Shown in pieces: positions 12,417 to 24,274 of a DNA stretch of 64,000 nt. Positions within the stretch are counted from its first letter, which is position 1. Each line of letters starts with the position of its first letter. Source of the stretch: Paramecium sonneborni (taxonomy: Eukaryota; Ciliophora; Oligohymenophorea; Peniculida; Parameciidae); NCBI GenBank assembly GCA_905182985.1, contig CAJJDN010000094.1, positions 47,263 to 111,262 of the forward strand. The letters are read 5' to 3'. The notes under the pieces are model-generated. The model ran no database searches, had not been told where the DNA came from, and saw only the letters and a program-made list of their open reading frames with translations. The position numbers were made by a program, and so were the translations under genes.

Positions 12417-13349
12417 TTGTTATATTAAGATATTTTAATTTAATCTGTAATTATTTATTACTCATCTCCACATTATCTCTCTATTTTATCATCAAACCAA
12501 TTTTTTACTTTAAATTAATATATTACATATATATCTTTCTTATTTATTATAAACCCACACTCTTTACTTCACGAATCAATTATATTATTTAGTTAAAATT
12601 CTTTATTTTTTAAGTCTTTTATAATTTTTCTAAAATAACCTTGCAGTCTTTTTTACATTAAATTAAACTCTTTAAGTTATTCCGAAGAGGTCATCTATTT
12701 GGTTTAACAAAATCATCTATGGCTAAAATCATATTAACTTAACTCATAGATAGATATAGAAATATTAAGATTATGTTCGTGCAAATTGAAATACAAAATC
12801 AAAAAATTATTATTATTGAAAGAAAATTTCATTCTTATATTAACAGTTATTATTATATATAGAAGTTCTTTAATTTAAAGTCTAATATAATAATATAAAT
12901 TACAATATAGTAATAAAATAAATTTTAGAATTTATTATTAATTTATTAGATAAATATAACTTTAAAATTTTTCCTTAAATAAAATTAACTTAAAACTAAT
13001 CACTTACTTTTCTAAAAAAAACAAAAAATTAGATTCTCTTTAAAATTGTTTGAAAATGCCTGAAAGTTTTAGTGATTTGATTATCTAATAGTTAATAAAA
13101 AAACTAAAAAATTCTCAATAAAAATAGAATGAAAACACACTACTTTTGAAATTTTAAATGAGCAATAAAAAAAATGAACGTAAAAATAAAAAGTTATTGT
13201 CTATATAAAATATCTGATAGAAAGCTAGACTCTTAACTAAAACTATTGTAAACTAAAATTTTTAATTTAGGTTAATATTATATTATAAAATAGTAAATTA
13301 AAGAAAATGATTATACTCTATAAATAATACACTTATTAATCACTATTTA
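12417..13349. other. AT-rich intergenic region
   Basis: Upstream of V-ATPase C and downstream of the MYB gene, both minus strand. It contains A/T runs and short chance frames; I see no supported gene. Confidence 0.5.
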
Positions 13350-14117
13350 TCATGGATGGATTACATTAGCCATAAATTAAAATACATAATGAGGCTAAGG
13401 AAATGTTAATACAGGATAAAGTATTTAAAATGACTGAAAATTATTCACTGGACTCATCGAAGGATATGGGTATATATTTTATGGTTACACATACTAAGTA
13501 GCATAACTTAAATTAGTTTAAATAGAATAATCTTGAGTTTGATTCTCTATTGTTTTGTTCAAATTTTAATCCACTTTTGTTATGTTTACTTATTCTTATT
13601 CTGGAATAATATAATATGGATTCTTCACTCCAAAATATTTGTTTCTTAAATATGAATAAAATCTATTCTTGATACTATTTTCTGATCTGCCATTCAATTA
13701 TTTCTAAATAATACACCATTTTCCACCTATTTTTTTGTATATTTCAATTAATTTTTCATCCTCTTCTGCACTCCAAGGCTAATTATTTAAATCTGGATGT
13801 AATTAATTTAAATAATGTTCCCTGATTTATTTTCCTGATCTATTTGGCATTAATTTTGCAATCCTACTCCAATGATATCCATATTCTTTTACTAGACTTT
13901 TTACTTTCTCATCTTCATCCTAAGTCCATTATCTCCTTAGTTTATAGCCCTTTATTCTCTTCCATCTTTAAGCACATTGAGATGGATTTCTTTATCCAAT
14001 TCTACGCGCTACTTCAATCCAATCCAAACCCATTTTTTATCGCAATTCTTATAACAATTGATCTTCTTCAGTTGTCCAAGACTTCCGTTGAGATGAAATC
14101 GAATCAGCTGTAAACAT
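13350..14117 (-). CDS. MYB DNA-binding protein with three repeats
   Basis: Probable transcription factor of the R1R2R3 type. A single intronless frame of 256 codons, 255 residues, starts at ATG 14117. Three adjacent MYB repeats fill residues about 12-160, each with spaced aromatic anchors: SWTTEEDQLLQEL...WIEVARRIGQRNPSQCAQRW; QWTQDEDEKVKSLVKEYG...WSRIAKLMPNRSGKQIREHY; PWSAEEDEKLIEIYKKIGGKWCII...GRSENSIKNRF. The C-terminal 90 residues are rich in Gln, Asn, Pro and Tyr, plausible as an activation region. A plus-strand open frame at 13844-14113 is only its shadow. Confidence 0.92.
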
Positions 14118-15391
14118 TCTCCAAATAATTTTAATTTTGTTTTACTTTATCAATCAGATATTCCTTTTTAAACCAAAAAAATTCAGTTATTTCAAAAACA
14201 TATTTTTAATTCTTCATTAAATTAAACTACGTTTCAAAGAAATCAGTAATATAACTTTCCTTTGTGTTATAATCTTTTATTTATTATCTTGAATATTAAT
14301 ATTCCTAATTCATTTAGAAAACTTAAAACTAAAATTTTCTTTATCTTGAAATTTCTATTATCTCTAAAAATAAAAAAACTATTTAAGTATAAATATTATT
14401 CCATAAAAGAAATCCTATATTTTTCATCCAATTCAATTAATCAAGCTTATTCAAATTGAAGAGTACCTTCTTTTTCATTTAATTAAAATACATATATATA
14501 ATCAAATGAAGATAATAACTCATTCAATAATTAAATTCAATATAAAAAATAAGTACATTTTTATCTAATTTTGAATTTAAAGATCTAACTTTCAATAATT
14601 AAAATAAACATTAAACAATTATTTTTTAATTTGTCGCTTAAGCTTTACTTAATAAAAGCTATTCCTATTATTTTAAATAATTTTTTATTTTAAATGTCTA
14701 ATCTTAATACTGATCATGATATTATCATGAATTAAGGCTTTAATTTTGTCAGATGTTCATAAGAGCAATTTTATTTTAACAAAATTTATAAATTAACTTT
14801 TTATATAATTTCATATATTTGATCACAGGCTTTTTATTATATTTATTTCCAAAAAGATTTATTCTTATTCTTATCAATTTATATAGAATAGTTTTTAAAT
14901 TGTTAATATATATTATTAATTCTAAATATTAATTCTAAAAGTGTTTAAAGTTAAATAATAATCTTAAGTGAACAATCCTTTCGTTATTAATATTTAAAGT
15001 TTTAAAATTTTTTATCAAAGATGAATATGATTTCATAATAAAAATTGCATTTTGTTTTTATAAATTAAAAAAAAACTATTAAATATTTTAATCATAAATA
15101 TTAAGTAAAAATTGTAGAAAAATTAATTTTGAGAGGGAAAAAAGATAAACTATATTATTTAAGTATATGTTAAATTCATTAACTTAATAAATTAAATAAT
15201 ATTTTTTTAATACTTTTGTGTCATTTAAATTTTGAAAATCTAATTTTTTTTTTAATAAATATATGTCTGATTTAATTTTTTAATGATTCTTTTTAAAATA
15301 AAAGTTTTTTAGCTTATTATATGCATTTTGGTATTAAATAGGATATAATTAGGTAGAAAAATAAATTTTCATGGAATATAATAGATGTTAT
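14118..15391. other. Long AT-rich interval with no supported gene
   Basis: About 1.3 kb between the MYB gene and the CID gene. Frames here are short and lack intron-consistent joins. It could hold regulatory sequence, a non-coding RNA or a decayed gene; nothing specific is visible. Confidence 0.4.
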
Positions 15392-16280
15392 TCATTAAAT
15401 GGGTCTTTTTGATCTATAATATTCAATTTTGTTATCTTTTTTTTCAATATCTTCCTTAATTAATTGTTCACCTAGCCTGGCTAGATCCAAATAATAATTT
15501 TATGTAGAACATATATTCTAGTTAATAAATGATATATACTTCAGATAAATAATTTTTAGAATTTTCTCCTTAATCTAAAAGATCGGCTATCATTTCATAA
15601 TCTTCTATTTTTTCAAGTTCATATTTAATCATGTATTTATCAAAATTAGAATTGAAATCTAAACATTTATCATCAATATCTCTTAATTACTTCAAATGTA
15701 AATATAATTTATATGTTGAATCGAATTATTAAATTATTTATAAATTTTGAACTAGAATTTTATTGCTTGCTAATTCATTTTAAGTAATTTAGTTAACAAT
15801 CATTTATTAATACTTCAATTGATCATATTTAGGTTGTAGAATACCTCTTAACTTATCCAAAAATATAGGATGATAAATTAAGTCTTTTTCCCATTTTCTA
15901 ATTACAGCATAAGCTTTTTCTAAATCTGCAATTTCATCCACTTAACTATAGTTTTAATATGATTGATTACTATGTATAATCTTATATTAGTTTCTTCAAT
16001 TTTTGACCAAAACACTTCACATATGGATGATCCATTCTTTTAGCTTACTTTTCATCTAGGATGATTTGATGAATAAGAAATAAATAGAGTTTCTTTCTCT
16101 CTTTTCTAGCACTTATAAATTCATTTTCTATAATGAATGCTACCATACCACTATGTTCTGGGAAGGTAGAACAATAATTAGAAGTTTCTAAAAAAATAAG
16201 ATATGTTTGATGTTACATTTGATAGAATCCTGTAATTCAGTAATTTCCCTAACTTATCTTTCTAATTGCTTAATGTCCAT
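15392..16280 (-). CDS. CID-domain protein (RPRD/Rtt103-like)
   Basis: CID domains bind the phosphorylated C-terminal domain of RNA polymerase II in transcription termination and RNA processing. Introns 15518-15539, 15946-15970 and 16188-16216 (22, 25, 29 nt) leave 271 codons exactly, 270 residues. Residues 1-135 fit the CID fold: short helices at the start (LERQVREITELQDSIKQ), the KERKKLYLFLIHQIIL helix equivalent to KLTFLYLANDVIQ, a later helix (FGQKLKKLIQD), and VIRKWEKDLIYHPIFLDKLR equivalent to LLNIWQERxVYxxxFIxQL. The rest is helical and charged, probably coiled coil. Family assignment is by pattern only. Confidence 0.7.
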
Positions 16281-16519
16281 ATTAGGTAAAAATAAATATA
16301 TTATTTTTGTAATAATTTATCACTTGAATTATTCTTCAAGTTTAAATTTATCAACTGAATATTATGTCTGCTAAAAATATTAAACCATATTAAAATACTT
16401 CTAAATGTAAAAATAGTAAAGAGTAATAATATATAAATAATAGAGACTCATACTTCTCTTGATATAATTAAATAGTATGTAATGAATAAATGATATTAAT
16501 TACATTCAAATAATAAATA

Positions 16520-17785
16520 ATGAAAAAGATATCTTATGGTTTCTCATAGTTGATGAAATTGCATTTACATGACTATCATGTTAATTTAAAAGCCAAAATG
16601 GTTCCATTTGCAGGATATGATATGCCTGTTTAATATCCTTTAGGAGTATTAAAAGAGCATCTTTATTGCAGAGAATCATGTGGATTATTTGATGTATCAC
16701 ACATGGGATAAATAAAAGTATTTGGAGAAGACAGAATGAAATTTGTAGAAACTCTAACAACTGGAGAATTTTAATGTATGTATTATTGTAATGAATCAAT
16801 AATTAGCAAAGAAATCAGGATAAAGTGTTTTATGTTTAATTTTGAATGAGAAAGCAGGCATAATTGATGATACAATAGTTGCAAAACGAGATGATCATAT
16901 GTATACATGTTGTATTAAATAAAAAGTCACATTGTTGTTAATGCTGGTAATAAATTCATTGATATGAAACAAATGGATAAAATCATAAAGGAATATAATT
17001 ATAAAGTATAATATGAATATTTGAAAGATAAACCATTAATAGCTGTTCAAGGTATATAAAGTAGATTCTATTTTTAGGACCAAATGCTCATAAAGTATTG
17101 AATGAAGTTTTTGGAACAGAACATAATTTAGATAAAATACCATTTATGTTTATGGTGAATATATAGAAAAACGGAATAGATTATTAAATTAATAGATGTG
17201 GATATACTGGCGAAGATGGTTATGAAATATCTGTTGATAATTCTAAAGCTGAAGAATTGTGTGATAAATTATTGGCTACTAAAATGACATAATTTTGTGG
17301 TTTAGGAGCTAGAGATTCTTTACGTCTTGAAGCTGGATTATGTTTACATGGTCATGAAATGGATGATACTATTTCTCCATATGAAGCTAAATTAATGTGG
17401 ACTGTTCGTAAACCTAATGTATTATACTTATTTATCAATTTAGAAAGAGACTGGTAAATATAATGAATCTGCAGCATTTATTGGAAGAGATGCTTTACCT
17501 TAAAGATAGAAAGATTCTAAATTCAAAAGAATGGGATTCATTACTTAATCTGGTATTGCTAGACCACCTTGTGATATTGAATTTTAAGGTTAAAAAATAG
17601 GTTCTGTTACTAGTGGCACTTATTCACCTAATCTTAAAAAAGGTTTAGGGTTTGCTTTCATTAATAATGAATATGCTAAAGATGGAACTTAATTATAAGC
17701 TGATATTAGAGGATCTAAAGTTAATATCACTTTGAGTCCAACTCCATTTGTACCATAAAGATATTATAAACCAGAGAAAAAGTGA
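16520..17785 (+). CDS. Aminomethyltransferase, glycine cleavage system T protein
   Basis: Mitochondrial enzyme that transfers the aminomethyl carbon of glycine to tetrahydrofolate and releases ammonia. Introns 16776-16806, 16901-16926, 17052-17077 and 17419-17443 (31, 26, 26, 25 nt) leave 386 codons exactly, 385 residues. Diagnostic segments: [67 protein letters not shown] and the C-terminal GxxxGxVTSGxxSP equivalent. The N-terminus is basic and hydrophobic, compatible with a short mitochondrial presequence. It is convergent with the next gene, stop to stop 25 bp. Confidence 0.96.
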
Positions 17786-17810
17786 TTAACTGTTATTTAG
17801 AAAATAATAA

Positions 17811-19065
17811 TCAATAAATTTTTCTATCAAATTTTCTATCGAAGATTTTCTTTACAGAATTACTTTCGTAAAATCTATTTGCAAAAGAAGATTCTTAATC
17901 TGAATTTATGTTGTAGGATCTTTAAAATATTAATTTTTATTTACTTATTAAATTCTGTTGTATATTATCCTTCAAAACTTAAGTTGAATAATTTTGGACT
18001 TATTGGACGCATTAATTTTGAAGGAATTCTACTAAATTGTTATTATAAGTAATACGAAGATGTACTTTCTTTGACTAGCTATTCAGGCTTTTCAGCAAAG
18101 GGTCCTCTGATTAAAATTTAATTTTATACAATTTTGCTATCTTTTATAATGGAGATCTTTCTGTTTTTATATTCTTAAATTCTCGAGCATAACTACTTTC
18201 CGAAACAAATGGTAAATTAGATGGTTCAACTGATGATGTTTCTCTTGTCATCTTACCAGGATATTAAGGTTTCCAATTTTAAAATTATGATCTGTAAGTT
18301 GATAAATAAGATGATTAGCTTAAATTAGGGTTGAAATCCTTCTAATGAGATTTTTGTTATTTTTCTAACTTAAATGGCAGATATTGGGACTTTCTTAAAT
18401 ATTATATATACATTATAAACACTATCAGGATATAGTTACTTAAGGTTTTTACTCCACATTTAATCATGTGCCTTTGATTAATCCAAAAGTACATCTTGAT
18501 TACCTATCATAACATTTTAATAATCTTTATGATATTAACTTTAAATAGCTTTTTATTGAATTTTATTTTTAAGGGCTTACAATTTAGATTGCTAAACATA
18601 AAGAGCTTATAATAATAAAAGTATTTAAATACTCATTATTCCCAAAAAGAAAGCTGGGTTCTATTCAATAACCTCTTCTATTGTCTAAGATTTGTCAACC
18701 AAATCATTCCAAATTTGATGATCTGTTGGAAATATTTCAATAACTGTTTGATATAAACTCTTATCTGAATCCAAATACTCTAGTTTTGGAAGCAAATTAA
18801 TTTTATTTTTTTATATAGAATTATGTAATCTATGTTCCTCAGACTTTAACTTTTCATTTTACTCTCCATTATAATAACATTTTCTTATTTCAAGCCTATC
18901 AGTAAGTGGTACGAGATTATTTTTTTATTTAAGCAATGATCGCTTTTTAGGTGATTATTGCAATGTCTATTCCTAAGATGACTTCTCTTAGCTAATTGAT
19001 TTATTAGTTGATATATATAAATCACTACTTTAAAGTACAGGCTTTAATTCATTCCTAATAAACAT
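17811..19065 (-). CDS. Unrecognised protein, weak SAXO-like C-terminus
   Basis: Function unknown. ATG 19065 opens a frame to TGA 17811. A 28-nt intron (18342-18369) is required to keep the frame. Two 27-nt introns, at 18394-18420 and 18606-18632, are in phase and therefore less certain. With all three removed the product is about 390 residues. The N-terminus is polar and Gln/Ser/Lys-rich, the middle acidic and helical. The C-terminal third has spaced tyrosine motifs (SQYHKDY, STYRSQFQNW, LPFVSESSYAREF) that resemble the Mn repeats of SAXO/MAP6 microtubule-stabilising proteins. I treat that as suggestive only. Confidence 0.5.
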
Positions 19066-19852
19066 TTATATAATATTTATAAATTAATTACTTAAGAAGT
19101 TGTATATTGAGATATACTTAAAGATTATCAGACAATTCTTATATTTAGTATCAAAATTATTTAAATTGTTGAAATATGAAATTTTGCAATATTTTCTTGA
19201 TAAATATCAAGTTTTTTATAAATTTTAATTAAGAAGCAATTTTAAAAAAATTTTATATAAAAATGCAAGAAATTAATTGTTCCTATATACATATTAGTTA
19301 AAAGCCTTAAAAAAATATTTTATGAATAAATTTGATGAATAGTGATTTAGATCACTATTTGAATAACAACCTCACTAAAAAAATATTTATTTTTAAACGA
19401 TAACAGTTTAAAAAAGTTGAAGAAATTGTTCAAGAAATAATTTATACTTTTATTTGATAATTTATTTAGTAATTCTCTCTAAGCTTATTAATATAATAAT
19501 CCTTAGTTCAATTTGATTTTAATTTTACAATCTTATATTTTATATTTTATTTTTTTTGGATCTACAGAAGAATATAATCAAATGATCGAAAGTTAAAGAT
19601 AAACTTATATAATAATTTAACAAATCAGAATACTCGTTTTATACTATGATAAATTATCATTAAACTCATTTAAACCTTTTTTCTAAATATAGTTTTTTAA
19701 TTTTAAGCCTATATCTAGATCTTATATTATAATTATGAGGATTTTCATTTTATTAAATTTATATTAGTTTCCTTTAATATCACTTAAATAATGTGCACTA
19801 ATAAGAGATTGACTTGAAATAATTATATTATTTAACTTAATTGAAATTGTAA
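19066..19852. other. Intergenic between divergent genes
   Basis: About 0.8 kb, very AT-rich, shared upstream region of a minus and a plus gene, so probably holds both promoters. I see no distinct motif. Confidence 0.45.
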
Positions 19853-20899
19853 ATGCTTTTATAGCTCCTCGCATTTAAAAATAAGAATTTACTTATTAGA
19901 GCTTTGACGAATAAGATTCATGAACTGGAATATAATTAAAAATGTGACTAACAGTACATCTATGGTAATAATGAGGATCTAGCAGTTGCTGGATAACAAT
20001 TTCTTGAGTTTTATTTCTATGATTTCATGCTTCTATAAGGGTATAATTCAATTTATAGTATTAGATATCCTAATCCTCTTTCATGTTTTAAAAAGCCTAA
20101 TGATATAATTTAACTAAGGTAGAGATTGCTTAATGATTCAAATTTAGCAGATATTGGGTTTTAATTGGGTTTACCTAAATTCTTGAAAGTTGGAAACTAA
20201 ATTCATCTAAAGTATGTTTCTAATCTGTATTTAATTTAGGAATAATCAAAAAGTATTGGCAGATACTATTAAATCTTTGATTGCTGCATAATATTATGAT
20301 AAATATTAGGATTTAGAGTCTTTAAGAGACCTTTTACATCCAGTGATGGATTTATTATTAAATAAGTAGACTATAGAAAAAAATTTTTTTATAGCATTTA
20401 GTCAGAGTAAATTCTCCAAACAAAATACAATCCTAAGTCCAATTTTGTAGAGTATTTAACTACAATCAGAGAAGAAATTGAAGTTTAACCAATATTAACA
20501 GTTGAATGGAAAAAAAATGAAGAGAATAATTTATAGTCAATGTTTTTAATTACACTTGATTTATAAATTAAAAACAAAATGTTATCTGAAGATTAAAAAT
20601 TAAAAATTTAAAAGTAAGGTATTAGTAAGAGAATTACTGAGTAATAAATTTATTTAGAAGCTTTATAAGAATTAAAAAATTGGTAAGAAACCTAAAAGAA
20701 TAAGTTTCTTCAAATTTTAGAATAATAATTTGATGATAATAACATTGCATCTACTTCTGTTGATTCATAATTTTTTAATAATACAAATAAGTCTGTCTAT
20801 AATTTTTTGGAGTAATTTGATAATGATGAAAAATAGAAAGAATTTTATGATTCATTATCAAAAGTGTTAACTTAATTTGAAGAAAAGGATGAATTTTGA
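19853..20899 (+). CDS. RNase III-like plus dsRBD protein, probable mitoribosomal mL44
   Basis: Introns 20212-20239 and 20366-20394 (28, 29 nt) leave 330 codons exactly, 329 residues. Residues 1-140 fit an RNase III domain: LLIRALTNK, the signature region NNEDLAVAGQQFL, LRQRLLND, and LADTIKSLIAAQYYD. Residues about 165-250 fit a double-stranded RNA-binding domain ending in SKRITEQQIYLEAL. In the signature helix the second catalytic Glu and the Asp of E-x-L-E-F-L-G-D are Ala and Gln, and the later D..E pair reads D..K, so nuclease activity is unlikely. A catalytically dead RNase III fold plus dsRBD is the mL44 architecture, and the next gene is mL41-like. Confidence 0.7.
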
Positions 20900-21220
20900 T
20901 AATCGTTTATTTGAAGCTCTATTTAAAATGATTATCCAATAAAATAATTTAATTTTTAAATTATTAATGATATTTTCTTAATTAAGATGAATCTTTAGCT
21001 AGTCATATATCAAGAATTTTAAAATGAAAATTCACAAATTTTAGGAATTTTAAGCCAATTTTATAAATCTGAAGTAATAATAAAAAACAATGGTAGGTTA
21101 TATTCTGATTCTAATATGACAAATATGTAGATAGTAAAATACGTATAACTGTTAGAATAAATGATAAAAAGAGAAGAAATTAAGAAAGAGATATTAATTT
21201 TTATATTAATTATATATTAA
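20900..21220 (+). other. Open but unassigned interval before mL41-like gene
   Basis: Plus-strand frames are fairly open here, including one that runs into the mL41-like ATG from about 20,960 and a short one from an ATG at about 20,889. None has a convincing start plus intron structure. It may be a 5' extension of the next gene or a very small gene. Confidence 0.3.
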
Positions 21221-21722
21221 ATGCAAAGTGGATTCTCAGTTTGCAGAAGAAAAGCTGGATAGACATTCAGAAAGACTCTTGGACTATATAATTATAAATT
21301 GGGACATTAGTAATATCATAAAGAACCTGGGACTATATAATTGAATGCAGTTGAGCAATTGTAAAATGTAAAATAAGCAAATTAATATTTTGAATAGACT
21401 AAGAGTTATGAAGGAATAATGAGGATTAAAAAATTAAGACTGGAAAGTGATAGAGTGTTTGGAAAATTTATTGGAAGTATTTGAAATATTATAAAATAAA
21501 GCAAAATTTGTGGTTGATAAGAGTAGAGTACCTTAATATGATATACCAGATTTAACCGGATTTGAAGTAAGTTAATGATGAATTTAGCTTAAACCTTATG
21601 TATCATACCATACTCCTTAAGTTGATTAGGAAACTTAAACAAAATTAGAAAGACTTAATGATTTTAATTTAATAGAGAATTTGGTACCTCGATCGGAAAC
21701 AAAATTATTAGATAAGAAGTGA
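21221..21722 (+). CDS. Mitochondrial large-subunit ribosomal protein mL41-like
   Basis: Introns 21395-21428 (34 nt) and 21569-21589 (21 nt) leave 149 codons exactly, 148 residues, close to the known mL41 size. Diagnostic is the segment IPDLTGFELKPYVSY near the C-terminus, the hallmark of the family (PDLTxFxLKPYVxY). The N-terminus is basic with Arg, Lys and hydrophobic residues, consistent with mitochondrial import; the middle is helical. A longer N-terminus cannot be excluded because the frame stays open upstream. It lies about 320 bp after the mL44-like gene. Confidence 0.72.
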
Positions 21723-21813
21723 CGCATCAAATATTAAGAATTTTAAATACCCTATCTTAAATATCATATTCTTCTATTCTATCTTTTTGTATTTTATTAT
21801 TTATATTCAAATA

Positions 21814-22607
21814 ATGAGTTCGAAAAGAAGAGTTGGAATAGCCCATTTCCTCCTCAGAACCTTTGAAATGCTGGAAGTATAAAAATAAATTTATAGAATT
21901 TCTACAGACACCAAAGCTAAAACATTTGATAGAGTGGTCGCCCTGTGGTGAGTTGTTTTATATAAAAAACTCTAAAGAATTTGCTCACAAAGTATAGTTG
22001 ATATTCAAATTTATTTTTTAGGTGCTTCCATAATATTTCAGACATAGGAACTTTTAATCTTTCCTTAGACAATTAAATATGTATAACTTTGTTAAGAAAC
22101 GGTTGAAGAATGGATGGAATCAATTTTAACATAAGTACTTTAAAAGAGAAGCCAAGTATATTATTTAAGATTATTTTCAATCTTTTTAGAAATCTACTTA
22201 TACATGTCCATCGGAGAAGTAATGGTTAATGTTCCGATGAAGAAGAACAAACAGGTATTTTTATATCTTTATATTTAGACCAACAAGATTCCATCAAAAA
22301 ACAATAAGAATCATTACAATAAATCAAATATCTCTAAAATGATATTGTTCTTACATCAAGCTTCCTTTTTCAATAATCAGTTATTCTATAAGGCAACTTC
22401 TAACGTCTTAAGAATGTATTATCTATATGTTTAAATTAGAAATTATTGTATCAGTATATTGAGGAACAGAAATAAGAAAAATTCCTCTTTAGCACTTTTT
22501 CTCTCTTAAATAAATCATTAAACGATTCCCCCAAGTTAACTTAAACCATACTAACACAGAACCGAAAAGAAACAGATCAGGAACCATAATTATTTGTACT
22601 CTCTTGA
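21814..22607 (+). CDS. Heat shock factor (HSF)-type DNA-binding protein
   Basis: Introns 21877-21907, 21992-22021, 22156-22189 and 22255-22278 (31, 30, 34, 24 nt) leave 225 codons exactly, 224 residues. The N-terminal HSF domain (about residues 6-100) shows AHFLLRTFEML, IEWSPCGELFYI, FAHKVLPQYF, the recognition helix NFQSFLRQLNMYNFVK and a FKREAKNLL segment like FxRGxxxLL. After an acidic stretch comes a Gln-rich coiled coil (about residues 130-190), the expected trimerisation position. It is short for an HSF, with little activation region. The second residue of the usual W-S-x-x-G-x-S-F segment is kept but Ser before Phe is Leu. Confidence 0.9.
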
Positions 22608-22973
22608 TAAGCAAGATTTTTTATTCCATCCCTCAATAAAAATTTTTATTATTATAAAACTTTAACTGTTACATTTTCAATCACATTCTTTAAAATTACA
22701 AATTCTACCCTTATATGACTTCATTGACAATTTTATTTGAAAGCATTTAGAAGCAATGTAGTAATTAACTTAAATTAAATATCTTTAATTGCATAAATTA
22801 TTATTTAAAATAGATAAATAATATCATTTTTATAAACACATATGTATAATCATTATAAATTGTTTTATATAAATTATGAAAACAAGGCTCTTTTCTCATT
22901 TGTTTTATAACGTCGCGTTATTTAACTTAAGGAATAAATCAATAGATTTCTGCATTAAATTTAATAATATAAT
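22608..22973. other. Intergenic, AT-rich
   Basis: Downstream of the HSF-type gene and upstream of the PP2C gene. No supported gene or repeat. Confidence 0.5.
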
Positions 22974-24220
22974 ATGAGTGCTTAATAAAATAAATAGAAA
23001 GATGTTATCAATAAATAAATGACATTTGCACTGAATCCAAAGCCTGATATTAATATAACAGATCAAATCAAAACAAATAAAGTTAATAGTTCAGATCCTA
23101 ACCATGTGAAAAGTGAGCCTTAATAAAAAGTAACAAATTAAGTATCAAATTAAAACATTGGAATATTTTAAGACATAGAATAATAAGTAAGCTCAATTAT
23201 CATGATTGTTAGAAAAAAAATAAGGAGTCGAAAAGCTTGAAAAAATAAAATAAAATAAAGTATATAGCAACGAGGTAATGGTGTCAATAGATTTATTTAG
23301 ATCAATCGCTGGATTATAAGCTTACACAAAAGCATAGAAAGAAAATTAAGATTCGTTGTTCTATAAGTTAGAAATCAATAAATAAGCTGATTAAAACATA
23401 TTTCTTTTGGCTGATGGTCATGGAGAATAAGGTGCAAAAGTATCCTAATATGCAATATAATAACTTTCTGATTGCATAAATGATATTATAGAATCTTAGA
23501 ACACTGAACCAAAATAAGTGGAACAGCTAAATTCAAATATTATAACATGTTTTAAAAAAATTGAATCAAATCTGGTAATGTAAACCATATAATTGTAAGG
23601 CAAACTTATCAAATATTGATATTACTGATAGTGGTACAACGATGAATTTGGTTTTAACTTTTGAAAATAATTTAATATCTGCTAATATTGGTGATACAAG
23701 AACATTTTATTTTTAAAGAAGTGATAAACTAGATTAACTAGGACCTGCTACTTTAAAAATTAAATAATTATCGATTTAACATACTCCTGAAAAAGCATCA
23801 GAATCAAAAAGGATTTTGGAATTAGGTGGAAAAATTGAGTAAGACACATAAGGTTTTTAAAAGACAGGACCTTTGAAAGTGAAATCAAAAAAATAAGATA
23901 TAAAAGGTGTTACAATAACAAGATCATTTGGAGATGGATTAGCTAAATAAGTAGGAATTATATCAGAACCTGAAATCCATACATTCTAAATTTTATAAGA
24001 AGGATTTTTAATATTAGCCACTGGTTCAATTTTAGATATGATTGATATTATAGATATTTGTAGAATCTTAACTCCAATCACTCCTCCTAATAGTTAAGCA
24101 ATACTTGATCAAGCAGCAGGATAAATTATAGAAGAAGCTAGAAAAAAGGCAAAACTTTAACCTGATATATAAGATGACTATTCATTGATTTTAGTTTATA
24201 TTGAAATGGATTTTGCTTGA
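22974..24220 (+). CDS. PP2C-family protein phosphatase, atypical metal site
   Basis: PPM/PP2C enzymes are metal-dependent Ser/Thr phosphatases. Introns 23187-23212, 23275-23300 and 23575-23599 (26, 26, 25 nt) leave 390 codons exactly, 389 residues. After a Lys/Gln-rich N-terminus the domain shows KENQDSLFY, LLADGHGEQG (metal-binding DGH), DSGTTMNLVL, ANIGDTRTF, ITRSFGDGLAKQVGIISEPEI and DDYSLILVYI. The usual A-S-D-G-hydrophobic-x-D motif reads ATGSILD, so the Asp of its D-G pair, a metal ligand, is missing. Other ligands remain. Activity is therefore uncertain; it may be reduced or pseudo-catalytic. Confidence 0.88.
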
Positions 24221-24274
24221 AATCCAAATAAATATCCTTATTTATAAATTCATAGAGTTAGTTACATTTCTTTA

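Noticed and set aside
13352..13690. Plus-strand open frame from ATG 13352
   Set aside because: It is antisense to the C-terminus of the MYB gene, whose minus-strand frame has clear domains. With only TGA as stop, chance frames of about 100 codons are common here.
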